From positions 1-8,421 of the forward strand of contig JBELLC010000122.1 of assembly GCA_042088965.1 (NCBI GenBank): a DNA stretch of 8,421 bases. The letters run 5' to 3'. A model generated the notes under the pieces. The model searched no databases. It was not told the DNA's origin and saw nothing but the letters and a program-made list of their open reading frames with translations. The translations under genes were made by a program, and so were the position numbers. Shown piece after piece: positions 1-5,628 of this stretch (positions are counted from its first letter, which is position 1; every line of letters begins with the position of its first letter). The stretch comes from TMED26 sp042088965. GTDB lineage: Bacteria > Pseudomonadota > Alphaproteobacteria > Thalassobaculales > Thalassobaculaceae.

Positions 1-214
1 CACTCAAGGGCGCTTTCATGTTCATGCGTGCAGCAGAGGTGACCGCCCGCTGACAGTGCAAATCAAGATCTGGGACAGTTCCTTCAAAGGCGCGGGCACC
101 ATCAAAGATGACCGAGCCAAGCCAGGTTGCCAGTGTCATAGGGCCCATCAGAGGCGGGTTACCCTCCAGCCATTTACCATCAACATATGTCCATGCATTC
201 AGTGTTGCGCTCAT
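1..214 (-). CDS. ilvE: Branched-chain amino acid aminotransferase, N-terminal fragment
   Basis: This is the first 71 codons of a class IV PLP-dependent aminotransferase; the rest lies beyond the left edge. Enzymes of this family transfer the amino group between glutamate and the keto acids of valine, leucine and isoleucine in the cytoplasm. Visible are an N-terminal strand (AWTYVDGKWLEG, residues 7-18) and the family's VIFDGARAFEG block (35-45), followed by the LHCQRAVTSAARM helix (52-64). The PLP lysine would be further downstream and cannot be checked. The ATG at 214-212 is well supported: a perfect AGGAGGT Shine-Dalgarno (complement of 221-227) sits seven bases upstream of it. It is divergent from the DUF952-pyrD operon. 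The symbol is the likely one, but other class IV transaminases (for example D-amino acid transaminase) share this N-terminus. Confidence 0.78.
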   Translation of the reverse strand, partial: MSATLNAWTYVDGKWLEGNPPLMGPMTLATWLGSVIFDGARAFEGTVPDLDLHCQRAVTSAARMNMKAPLS

Positions 215-320
215 GGTTACACCTCCTATTTCCTGAACAGCCTACGCCCTCGAAAGAATAAAGCCAACACCCCTCACGCGGCTCTTTTCAAACCGCCATC
301 AACGCGGGTATGGTCCCTGC
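215..320. other. Divergent intergenic region
   Basis: This 106-base spacer separates the divergent aminotransferase and DUF952-pyrD transcription units, so promoters for both should lie here or extend into the gene starts. The only signal I can defend is the aminotransferase Shine-Dalgarno at 221-227. I found no convincing -35/-10 pair, operator or riboswitch-like fold by eye. Confidence 0.5.
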
Positions 321-674
321 ATGGAAATGCTCATTTATCATTTAGCGCGGAACAGCGGCTGGCAAGCAGCACTGGAAACCGGCATATACGAAGGCACTGC
401 AGAAGATCGCGCAGATGGCTATTTACATTTTTCAACGGCGCCGCAAATTGTTGAAAGCGCCCGCAAACATCGTGCAGGTGAGGTTGATATTATTTTGCTG
501 TCCGTTGCGGCCACAACCCTTGGCAACGCATTAAAATGGGAGCCATCGCGGGGCGGTGACTTGTTCCCCCACCTTTACGGCCCCCTTCAAGTCAGCGATG
601 TGGTGACAACAATCGCCTTGCCGCTGGCAGCGGATGGTCAGCACATATTCCCCGACATGGCGACCTCAACATGA
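321..674 (+). CDS. DUF952 domain-containing protein
   Basis: A 117-residue cytoplasmic protein of the DUF952 family, whose biochemical role is not established. Family blocks are visible: IYHLARNSGWQAAL (5-18), the DGYLHFSTA motif (32-40), the DIILLSV strand (56-62), and the conserved LKWEPSRGGDLFPHLYGPL segment (71-89). The length is normal for the family. Two starts are possible, ATG 321 or ATG 327 (residue 3); neither has a strong Shine-Dalgarno, and the second would have GGAA just upstream. The stop overlaps the pyrD start as ATGA, so the two are translationally coupled. A DUF952 gene next to pyrD is, to my knowledge, common in alphaproteobacteria, but this does not show that it works in pyrimidine synthesis. 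Confidence 0.88.
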   Translation: MEMLIYHLARNSGWQAALETGIYEGTAEDRADGYLHFSTAPQIVESARKHRAGEVDIILLSVAATTLGNALKWEPSRGGDLFPHLYGPLQVSDVVTTIALPLAADGQHIFPDMATST

Positions 675-1753
675 GCACGGCAGCGCTACTTGCCGGATTG
701 CGGCTTTTAAACCCGGAAGATGCCCATCATCTGACAATTTGGGCCTTGAAACAGGGTTTAGTGCCAAAGCAGCCGAGGACGCCAGCGCCGGTCCTGGCGC
801 AAAAGCTGTTCGGCTTGGACTTTCCCCATCCCATCGGCTTAGCCGCAGGCTTTGATAAGGATGCAGAAGTTCCAATCCCACTGCTGAAGCTTGGCTTTGG
901 ATTTGTTGAGGTGGGCACAATAACGCCGCAACCTCAGCCCGGCAATCCGCGTCCACGGGTGTTCCGCCTGCCTGCTGATGGTGCTGTTATTAACCGCTAT
1001 GGCTTTAACAATCAGGGCATGCTGGCCGCTCGCGCGCGGTTAAGCGACCGTGACCGCAGCCACGGCATTGTTGGCATCAACATTGGCGCGAATAAAACCA
1101 GCGCCATACCACAAGAGGATTATGTGGCAGCAACAGAGTGCCTGGCTCCACTGGCTGACTATATCACCATCAATGTATCGTCACCGAATACCCCGGGGCT
1201 TCGTGACCTTCAAGGTCGCGATCATCTGGCGGCATTAATTTCTGCCGTCATGTCAGCACGCCATCGCAGCGCGCCCAACCTGCCGCCGATCCTGCTGAAA
1301 ATTGCGCCCGATATCAATCATGTTCAACTTGAAGATATTGCCGATGTGGCGCTGCAATTTGGGGTTAATGGGATGATCATTTCCAATACGACCGTCATGC
1401 GGCCAGCATCCTTGACGAGCCGCTACCGCAGAGAAGCAGGAGGTCTCAGCGGTGCGCCGTTATTCTTGCCCTCGACAGCTGTTCTGGCAGCCATGTTCCG
1501 CCTGGTTGGCCATCATATTCCCCTGATTGGGGTTGGCGGTATCGCCAGCGGTGCAGACGCCTATACGAAAATTCGCGCTGGTGCTTCTCTGGTGCAGCTT
1601 TACACAGCGCTGGTATATAATGGTCCTGGGTTGGTTGGGAAGATTGTCACCGAACTTGACGGGCTTTTGGCCCGTGATGGCTTTGGGACGTTATCGCAAG
1701 CGATCGGCATAGACACGCAGTGTTACGGCGATGACGGAGGCAGGCAATCTTAG
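671..1753 (+). CDS. pyrD: Dihydroorotate dehydrogenase (quinone), class 2
   Basis: Catalyses oxidation of dihydroorotate to orotate in de novo pyrimidine synthesis, using FMN and passing electrons to membrane quinone. The 360-residue length fits class 2 enzymes. The N-terminal helices that dock on the membrane and form the quinone tunnel are present (about residues 1-45), then the FMN barrel: PIGLAAGFDKDAE (54-66), NRYGFNNQG (108-116), NIGANK (137-142), the catalytic serine loop NVSSPNTPGLRDLQ (168-181), the lysine strand ILLKIAPD (207-214), SNTT (238-241), and the phosphate-binding LIGVGGIASG (285-294) and GASLVQLYTALVY (304-316). Every key motif appears intact. The start overlaps the upstream DUF952 stop as ATGA. 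The following EAL gene starts within or just after the 3' end, so pyrD is mid-operon. Confidence 0.97.
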   Translation: MSTAALLAGLRLLNPEDAHHLTIWALKQGLVPKQPRTPAPVLAQKLFGLDFPHPIGLAAGFDKDAEVPIPLLKLGFGFVEVGTITPQPQPGNPRPRVFRLPADGAVINRYGFNNQGMLAARARLSDRDRSHGIVGINIGANKTSAIPQEDYVAATECLAPLADYITINVSSPNTPGLRDLQGRDHLAALISAVMSARHRSAPNLPPILLKIAPDINHVQLEDIADVALQFGVNGMIISNTTVMRPASLTSRYRREAGGLSGAPLFLPSTAVLAAMFRLVGHHIPLIGVGGIASGADAYTKIRAGASLVQLYTALVYNGPGLVGKIVTELDGLLARDGFGTLSQAIGIDTQCYGDDGGRQS

Positions 1754-1794
1754 TACATGGTCTGATTGCGGTAATATATGGTACCGCGTTCGCA

Positions 1795-2988
1795 GTGATT
1801 TTTATTTTGCTGAACAGTGATCGTTTGCCCGCAAACGTGTTTGACGCAATGCTTTTGGTGATGGCGTTATCTGCCCTGGCGATCGCCGTCCATCTGGTCA
1901 TTGCGCAGTTGCGCGCGGGTCGCCGTTTGCATCGCCTAGACCATCTAAGCTCAAAACTGAAACAAGCCCCCGAGGCGATCGCCATACTTGAACGCCAACT
2001 TGCGAGCCTTGAGCGGCATGTTGACAGCCTGCCTGACAGCCAAGCGATGGCGACCGAACTAAAGGTTTTGCAGGGATTGATGAGCAATCTGCAAAATCAA
2101 CACCTGCAATATAGCGGCCCGGATCCCGCACCTGGTGCGGCAGAGGCTGTTTTGGAGAACCTTCGGTCACCTGAGGTGCAGCCGCCAGCCCTACGGCCAA
2201 ACGCTGCCCGCGATGCAATGGCCTCAGATGCGTTAGATGACCAAGCAGTATTGGCAGCCCTCCACAGTGCATTACAAAATGACCGGGTCGAGCTATATCT
2301 CCAACCGATTGTCAATTTACCGCAGCGTGACCATCTGTTCTTTGAGTGTCTCTCGCGGATCCCCACCGAAAATGGCGATTTACTGGTCCCGCAACGCTAT
2401 ATTCAACTTGCCACCGATCAAGGCTTGGTCAGCGCCATTGATAATTTACTGTTGTTCCGGCTGGTTCAATTGGTCCGATCAGCACAACGCGATCATCTGA
2501 ATATTGGGTTTTTCTGTAATATTTCTGATGCCACCATGCGGGACACGGGCTTTTTCCAGGATTTCATCACCTTCTTGGCAGCCAATCCCAGTCTTAGCAA
2601 CAATCTCATTTTTGAATTTGAACAGGCCGTTATTGATGCTGATGACTTTGAAACCCGGATCAACATACAGCGTCTCACCCAGCTTGGTTTCCGCTTGTCC
2701 TTAGATCGCGTGACGCATTTTGATTTTGATGTTGACGACCTTGCGGCGCAAAAATTTAAGTTCATTAAAATCGATGCGCATATGCTGCATGAGTTTTCAG
2801 CCGGTGGAACCGCACCTGCTATTGTCAAAACCATGCACAGTGATTTCAGGCGCAGCAACATTGAGATGATCGCAGAGAAAATTGAAACCGAAGAAATGCT
2901 CGCAGATTTGTTGCGTCTTGGGATCACAGTTGGTCAAGGCTATCTTTTCGGTGAACCGCGCAGATCACGGAGTAGCACTGATGACTGA
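1795..2988 (+). CDS. Membrane-anchored degenerate EAL-domain protein, TipF-like
   Basis: A 397-residue protein counted from the GTG at 1795. Layout: hydrophobic N-terminus with a clear membrane helix (about 15-39), predicted coiled coil (about 50-105), proline-rich linker (106-145), EAL fold (about 150-390). There is no GGDEF domain. Compared with active c-di-GMP phosphodiesterases, it keeps the signature Glu (ECL, E184), the Asn (CNIS, N242), a Glu (FEFEQ, E274), the Lys (FIKID, K325), the Glu of AEKIE (E361) and QGYLFG (381-386). The metal-binding loop normally reading DDFGTG is DRVTHF (304-309), so the second Asp is lost, and the ITE motif reads FEQ. It is therefore more likely a c-di-GMP receptor than an enzyme. 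The helix, coiled coil and EAL order matches Caulobacter TipF, a flagellar positioning protein; this assignment is an inference. The true start is uncertain: the open frame runs back to 1735 with hydrophobic codons but no ATG, GTG or TTG. Confidence 0.85.
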   Translation: MIFILLNSDRLPANVFDAMLLVMALSALAIAVHLVIAQLRAGRRLHRLDHLSSKLKQAPEAIAILERQLASLERHVDSLPDSQAMATELKVLQGLMSNLQNQHLQYSGPDPAPGAAEAVLENLRSPEVQPPALRPNAARDAMASDALDDQAVLAALHSALQNDRVELYLQPIVNLPQRDHLFFECLSRIPTENGDLLVPQRYIQLATDQGLVSAIDNLLLFRLVQLVRSAQRDHLNIGFFCNISDATMRDTGFFQDFITFLAANPSLSNNLIFEFEQAVIDADDFETRINIQRLTQLGFRLSLDRVTHFDFDVDDLAAQKFKFIKIDAHMLHEFSAGGTAPAIVKTMHSDFRRSNIEMIAEKIETEEMLADLLRLGITVGQGYLFGEPRRSRSSTDD

Positions 2989-3847
2989 AGCCGTTCGCCT
3001 TGTTGAGAGCTTTGAGCCGCTTATTGAGCGCTATACAGGATTTATTTTTGATGTTTGGGGTACGCTTTATGACGGTGCCGATGCCTATCCCGCAGCCATA
3101 AAGGTTCTCGACCGGCTCGCCGATGCTGGCAAATCTGTGGCCATTTTGTCAAACTCACCACAGCGGCCGGCGGTTGTCGAAACCCGCCTGAATAAGCTGG
3201 GCATTGACCGTCGTCACTACCAATCCCTGGTGACTTCTGGGGGAGAGGCTCATTGGCATCTCAAAACACGTCCAAATGCGTTTTACAGGGATCTTGGCCT
3301 GCGGGTTTTCGAAACGGGCCCAATCCGATTTCCAAACCTCCTTCATGAGACCCCGTTTACAGCCGTTTCGTCCATCGACGACGCCGATGTTATTCTCAAT
3401 TCTGGACCTGAAAACCAAAATGCTGTGGTGACAGATTTTACCGATCTGTTAACCCGTGCCAAGGCACGCGAATTACCGATGATCTGCGCGAATCCGGATC
3501 TAGAGGTCTATGTTGGCGACAGTGTACAGGTGTGTGCGGGCAGTATCGCTGCGGCCTATGAAGCTATCAACGGGCAGGTTTTTTACCACGGCAAGCCACA
3601 GACCGCTGTCTTTCAAACCTGCCTCAATGACCTTAACGTGGGGGCGGCTGAATGCCTGATGGTTGGTGACAATATCCGCACAGACGTGACCGGCGCAAAG
3701 GCCCTTGGCATGCCCGCCCTATGGCTCGCAGATGGCATTGACCGACGGGCATTGATCGACAAAGGAACGGTGCGCTTGGACAAGGCCATGGCGATGGCCG
3801 CGAACCACGACCTATCCGGCCTATACGTGATGCCGCGTCTTAGCTAA
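2981..3847 (+). CDS. HAD superfamily hydrolase, subfamily IIA (TIGR01459-like)
   Basis: A 288-residue cytoplasmic phosphatase-like protein of the NagD-type HAD IIA group; substrate unknown. Motif I is FDVWGTLYDG (23-32) with nucleophile D24. The usual second Asp is Trp, which to my knowledge is typical of this subfamily rather than a defect. Motif II is ILSNSPQ (55-61), the motif III lysine lies in HGKPQ (203-207, K205), and motif IV is MVGDNIRTD (227-235) with D230 and D235. The long insert between motifs II and III is the type IIA cap. I chose ATG 2981 over the longer frame opening at 2882, because a GGAG at 2969-2972 lies eight bases before it and the 2882 frame runs inside the EAL gene. 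The gene overlaps the EAL stop by 8 bases and is the last of the operon. Its stop overlaps the 3' end of the convergent RHH gene by 4 bases. Confidence 0.92.
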   Translation: MTEAVRLVESFEPLIERYTGFIFDVWGTLYDGADAYPAAIKVLDRLADAGKSVAILSNSPQRPAVVETRLNKLGIDRRHYQSLVTSGGEAHWHLKTRPNAFYRDLGLRVFETGPIRFPNLLHETPFTAVSSIDDADVILNSGPENQNAVVTDFTDLLTRAKARELPMICANPDLEVYVGDSVQVCAGSIAAAYEAINGQVFYHGKPQTAVFQTCLNDLNVGAAECLMVGDNIRTDVTGAKALGMPALWLADGIDRRALIDKGTVRLDKAMAMAANHDLSGLYVMPRLS

Positions 3848-4185
3848 TCGTTGTCAGCATGCCGCAGTTGTTCGGCGGCAAGGCGCTTCAACGTCTCCTT
3901 CAAGGCATTCGGCGCCGCGCCACCACGGCCTCTTGGCGCTCTACCTTCGGCAATTTCCACCAAAAATTTATAATAGATTAGTAAGAACATGCGCAATGAG
4001 GACGACATGCTTGAGCTAACACGTCGATCTTCAACTTCGGTGCATATTTCATCAAGACTTATTTCTTCCCGGCGGCAGACATCAACAAGTGACTCCCACA
4101 CCAATATTTCAAGGCTTACACTCGTTCGGCGGTCACCGATAAAAACATTTCTTCTTGAACGATCTAAACTACGAATTTGAGGCAT
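3844..4185 (-). CDS. Ribbon-helix-helix domain protein (RHH_4 type), copy 1
   Basis: A 113-residue putative DNA-binding protein. The ribbon strand RRTSVSLE (19-26) is followed by a helix with the VWESLVDVC pattern (29-37), then LDEICTEVEDRR (44-55) and SSSLRMFLLIYYKFL (61-75). This is the arrangement of the RHH_4 family, common in alphaproteobacteria and generally of unknown target. A basic, glycine-rich stretch (81-90) leads to a C-terminal tail (RLAAEQLRHA, 101-110) that is shared with the neighbouring paralogue. ATG 4185 is supported by an upstream AAGG about eight bases away. It converges on the HAD gene with a 4-base overlap, leaving no room for a separate terminator. A likely promoter with an overlapping palindrome lies at 4290-4325. 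DNA binding is inferred from the fold only. Confidence 0.87.
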   Translation of the reverse strand: MPQIRSLDRSRRNVFIGDRRTSVSLEILVWESLVDVCRREEISLDEICTEVEDRRVSSSMSSSLRMFLLIYYKFLVEIAEGRAPRGRGGAAPNALKETLKRLAAEQLRHADND

Positions 4186-4274
4186 ATTGAGACCTTTCCT
4201 TCAGGCGCGGTGAAGAAGTCCATTCGACTGCCGACACCTTTTTTGGATAGTAATTCATTTATTAGTCCTGCTAC

Positions 4275-4301
4275 GCATATTGAATTAGCATATTATGAAT
4301 A
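4275..4301. repeat. Imperfect tandem direct repeat, AT-rich
   Basis: GCATATTGAATTA (4275-4287) is followed immediately by GCATATTATGAATA (4288-4301). The units differ by an inserted AT and the terminal bases. The second unit's GCATA also pairs with TATGC at 4304-4308. It overlaps the candidate -10 region of the RHH copy 1 promoter, so it may be part of the regulatory site, or it may reflect AT-rich composition only. Confidence 0.4.
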
Positions 4302-4319
4302 GCTATGCCACTTGTTCAA
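4290..4319 (-). promoter_or_regulatory. Candidate sigma-70-like promoter for RHH copy 1
   Basis: On the minus strand, TTGAAC (complement of 4314-4319, four of six matches to TTGACA) is followed after 16 bases by CATAAT (complement of 4292-4297, five of six matches to TATAAT). An 18-base spacing to TAATAT (complement of 4290-4295) is the alternative. The site would start transcription roughly 90-100 bases before the RHH copy 1 ATG. The -35 hexamer lies inside the palindrome at 4310-4325, which suggests repression by a dimeric regulator. This is based on pattern matching alone. Confidence 0.4.
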
Positions 4320-4325
4320 ACAAGT
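4310..4325. promoter_or_regulatory. 16-bp palindrome, candidate operator
   Basis: ACTTGTT-CA-AACAAGT has perfect 7-base arms around a 2-base centre. It lies in the spacer between the two RHH genes and covers the candidate -35 element of copy 1. RHH dimers bind short inverted or direct repeats, and many repress their own genes, so an autoregulatory operator is reasonable. It could also fold as a 6-bp hairpin, but no T-run follows on either strand, so a terminator is unlikely. Confidence 0.45.
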
Positions 4326-4383
4326 AATGCAGTAATTTTGGGAATCAGCAGAAATTTGAGGGAGCGACAACGACTCAATAAGA

Positions 4384-4704
4384 CTACTTCCGTGCGTGCC
4401 GCAATTGTTCCGCAGCCAAGCGATCAAGCGCGACATTAAAGATTGATGGAAACGGCATTTGCGGTTTTTGACCAAATCCACGACCAGCCTTACTCGTATT
4501 TCTTTTATTCAAAAATTCTGCAAGATACCGATAATAAATCAACAGAAGCATATGCAATGACGACGACATACTAGAGCTCAGGCGACGTTCATTAACAGCA
4601 GTGCAGACCTGATCCAATCTCATGTCTTCCCGCAAACAGACATCATCCAGTGACTCCCAAACCTGTGTTTCCAAGCTAACACTGGTTCGGTGGTGGCCGA
4701 TGAC
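4384..4704 (-). CDS. Ribbon-helix-helix domain protein, copy 2, 5' end lost in assembly gap
   Basis: The visible 106 codons and stop are a paralogue of the RHH gene at 3844-4185. By my hand alignment the core from IGHHRTSVSLE through LLIYYRYLAEF is about two-thirds identical (42 of 63 positions), including SSSMSSSL. The C-terminal RLAAEQLRHA tail is also shared; the linker before it is longer and different (NKRNTSKAGRGFG). Roughly 13-15 N-terminal residues, the start codon and the promoter are missing because the frame runs into the Ns at 4705. It lies 198 bases upstream of copy 1 in the same direction, and the two could be co-transcribed. Divergent from rpmB across the gap. Not a pseudogene as far as can be seen; it is simply incomplete in this assembly. 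Confidence 0.85.
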   Translation of the reverse strand, partial: VIGHHRTSVSLETQVWESLDDVCLREDMRLDQVCTAVNERRLSSSMSSSLHMLLLIYYRYLAEFLNKRNTSKAGRGFGQKPQMPFPSIFNVALDRLAAEQLRHARK

Positions 4705-4804
4705 NNNNNNNNNNNNNNNNNNNNNNNNNNNNNNNNNNNNNNNNNNNNNNNNNNNNNNNNNNNNNNNNNNNNNNNNNNNNNNNNNNNNNNNNNNNNNNNN
4801 NNNN
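4705..4804. other. Assembly gap (100 Ns)
   Basis: Exactly 100 consecutive Ns, the conventional placeholder for a scaffold gap of unknown true size. It hides the start of RHH copy 2 on one side, the start of rpmB on the other, and the divergent promoter region between them. Any reading frame drawn across it is an artefact. Confidence 0.98.
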
Positions 4805-5020
4805 CGTCGTTTTTTACCAAACCTCCAACATGCCTCGCTTTTGAGTGAAGTCTTGGGAGAGACGGTGCGCCTGCGCTTGACCACACACGCGATCCGCTCG
4901 ATTGAACATAATGGCGGCCTGGACGCTTATTTACTGTCCACGAAGGACCGTAACTTAGCGACACCGGCGGTGCGCTTAAAGCGCCGGATCATGAAAAAAG
5001 CCAGCGCGGACGCATCTTAA
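4805..5020 (+). CDS. rpmB: 50S ribosomal protein L28 (bL28), 5' end lost in assembly gap
   Basis: The last 71 codons of bL28, a protein of the large ribosomal subunit. The sequence begins RRFLPNLQ and continues with VRLRLTTHAIRSIEHNGGLD, the core that identifies the family, and then DAYLLSTKDRNL and the basic C-terminus AVRLKRRIMKK. Alphaproteobacterial L28 proteins are about 95-100 residues, so about 25 N-terminal residues, including the usual start of the protein, lie in the Ns. It converges on folB, with 33 bases between the two stops. Confidence 0.93.
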   Translation, partial: RRFLPNLQHASLLSEVLGETVRLRLTTHAIRSIEHNGGLDAYLLSTKDRNLATPAVRLKRRIMKKASADAS

Positions 5021-5030
5021 GCGTCCAACG
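4994..5030 (-). terminator. Possible intrinsic terminator for folB
   Basis: GGACGC (5008-5013) and GCGTCC (5021-5026) form a 6-bp stem with a 7-base loop. Read on the minus strand, the stem is followed, after GCGCTGGC, by TTTTTT (complement of 4994-4999); an outer GCC/GGC pairing could bring the stem closer to the T-run. It would terminate the folB transcript inside the 3' end of rpmB. For rpmB itself no T-run follows. Weak support. Confidence 0.3.
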
Positions 5031-5053
5031 GCCGATTGCGCACAGATCACAGT

Positions 5054-5491
5054 TCAGCGACTTCTTTGCAAGGAAATACCGACCGATTGGCAGCTGCTAA
5101 TCGCGTCTAATTTTTCGATCTTAACGCTGATATGGCGGCTCAAAGGTGATTGTAGGGCAAGGGCGGCCACCCGCTCCGCCAGGCTTTCCACCAGAATGAC
5201 GTGCCCATTGGCAGCTTCCGCCTCTATCGCAGCAACCAATGTCTCATAACAATACACCTTATGATAATCCTCGTTAAATCCACCCTGAGGATAAGCGCAA
5301 TCGATATCCAAATTTAAACGCACACGCTGCTTTTGGTGGCGTTCATGGTCATGGACCCCGATTGACATTGACACGATCAAATCACGGATATGAACACAAT
5401 AATGCGTTTCTGACGGCGCGTGCGGCCTCACGTCCGCGGGCGATGCCGTTATCACCGATGTGTTATTTGACCCTTCCGGTGCCATCGCCAT
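5054..5491 (-). CDS. folB: Dihydroneopterin aldolase
   Basis: Converts 7,8-dihydroneopterin to 6-hydroxymethyl-dihydropterin plus glycolaldehyde in folate synthesis, in the cytoplasm. Counting from ATG 5491 (145 residues), the core starts near residue 32: VHIRDLIVSMSIGVHDHER (33-51), the QRVRLNLDI strand (55-63), VYCYETLVAAIE (79-90), ILVESLAERVAALAL (99-113), and SVKIEKLDA (122-130). By alignment with the Staphylococcus enzyme, the four active-site residues are kept as E50, Y82, E102 and K127. The roughly 31 residues before the core look unstructured and are longer than usual. Other starts are TTG 5497, ATG 5485 or GTG at codon 13, and none has a clear Shine-Dalgarno. Last gene of the minus-strand run, convergent with rpmB. 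Confidence 0.9.
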   Translation of the reverse strand: MAMAPEGSNNTSVITASPADVRPHAPSETHYCVHIRDLIVSMSIGVHDHERHQKQRVRLNLDIDCAYPQGGFNEDYHKVYCYETLVAAIEAEAANGHVILVESLAERVAALALQSPLSRHISVKIEKLDAISSCQSVGISLQRSR

Positions 5492-5512
5492 CCCCAAAAG
5501 CAGCTATCAACT

Positions 5513-5602
5513 TTACCTGTCGACAGTAAGTGTGCGTGGCCACGTAAATCTGCCCAAATCCGTCAGCTGTTTGATCCAGAACGACTTTCGCCCCTGGCCC
5601 AT
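5513..5602 (-). CDS. Possible small protein of 29 residues
   Basis: This short frame lies in the 131-base spacer between the NIPSNAP and folB genes. ATG 5602-5600 is preceded by GAGG at a 7-base spacing, a good Shine-Dalgarno, and the frame ends with TAA at 5515-5513. The protein would begin MGQGRKSFWIKQL and end FTWPRTLTVDR: basic, two tryptophans, no membrane segment. Most third codon positions are G or C, as in neighbouring genes. I recognise no family. It could be a real small protein or leader peptide upstream of folB, or chance. A different frame of similar size (ATG 5615 to 5463) overlaps it and looks less gene-like. Confidence 0.3.
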   Translation of the reverse strand: MGQGRKSFWIKQLTDLGRFTWPRTLTVDR

Positions 5603-5628
5603 CACCACGCCTCATCTCCAGCTGCGGA

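Noticed and set aside
56..454. 132-codon plus-strand frame at the left edge
   Set aside because: It is antisense to the aminotransferase start, crosses the intergenic region and overlaps the DUF952 gene in another frame; no family resemblance.
2882..2980. Longer N-terminus for the HAD hydrolase
   Set aside because: The extra 33 residues overlap the conserved end of the EAL domain in another frame; ATG 2981 has a good GGAG and fits family length.
3844..4704. Toxin-antitoxin module built on the RHH proteins
   Set aside because: RHH folds occur in antitoxins, but both neighbours on this side are an RHH paralogue and a HAD hydrolase, the family resemblance is to RHH_4, and no toxin-like gene (RelE, MazF, PIN) is visible.
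4384..4884. Minus-strand frame running through the N gap
   Set aside because: The part before the gap is antisense to rpmB; the join depends on exactly 100 Ns, so the frame is an artefact. Only 4384-4704 is real.
5008..5026. GGACGC/GCGTCC hairpin as an rpmB terminator
   Set aside because: No T-run follows on the plus strand; kept only as a weak candidate terminator for folB on the minus strand.
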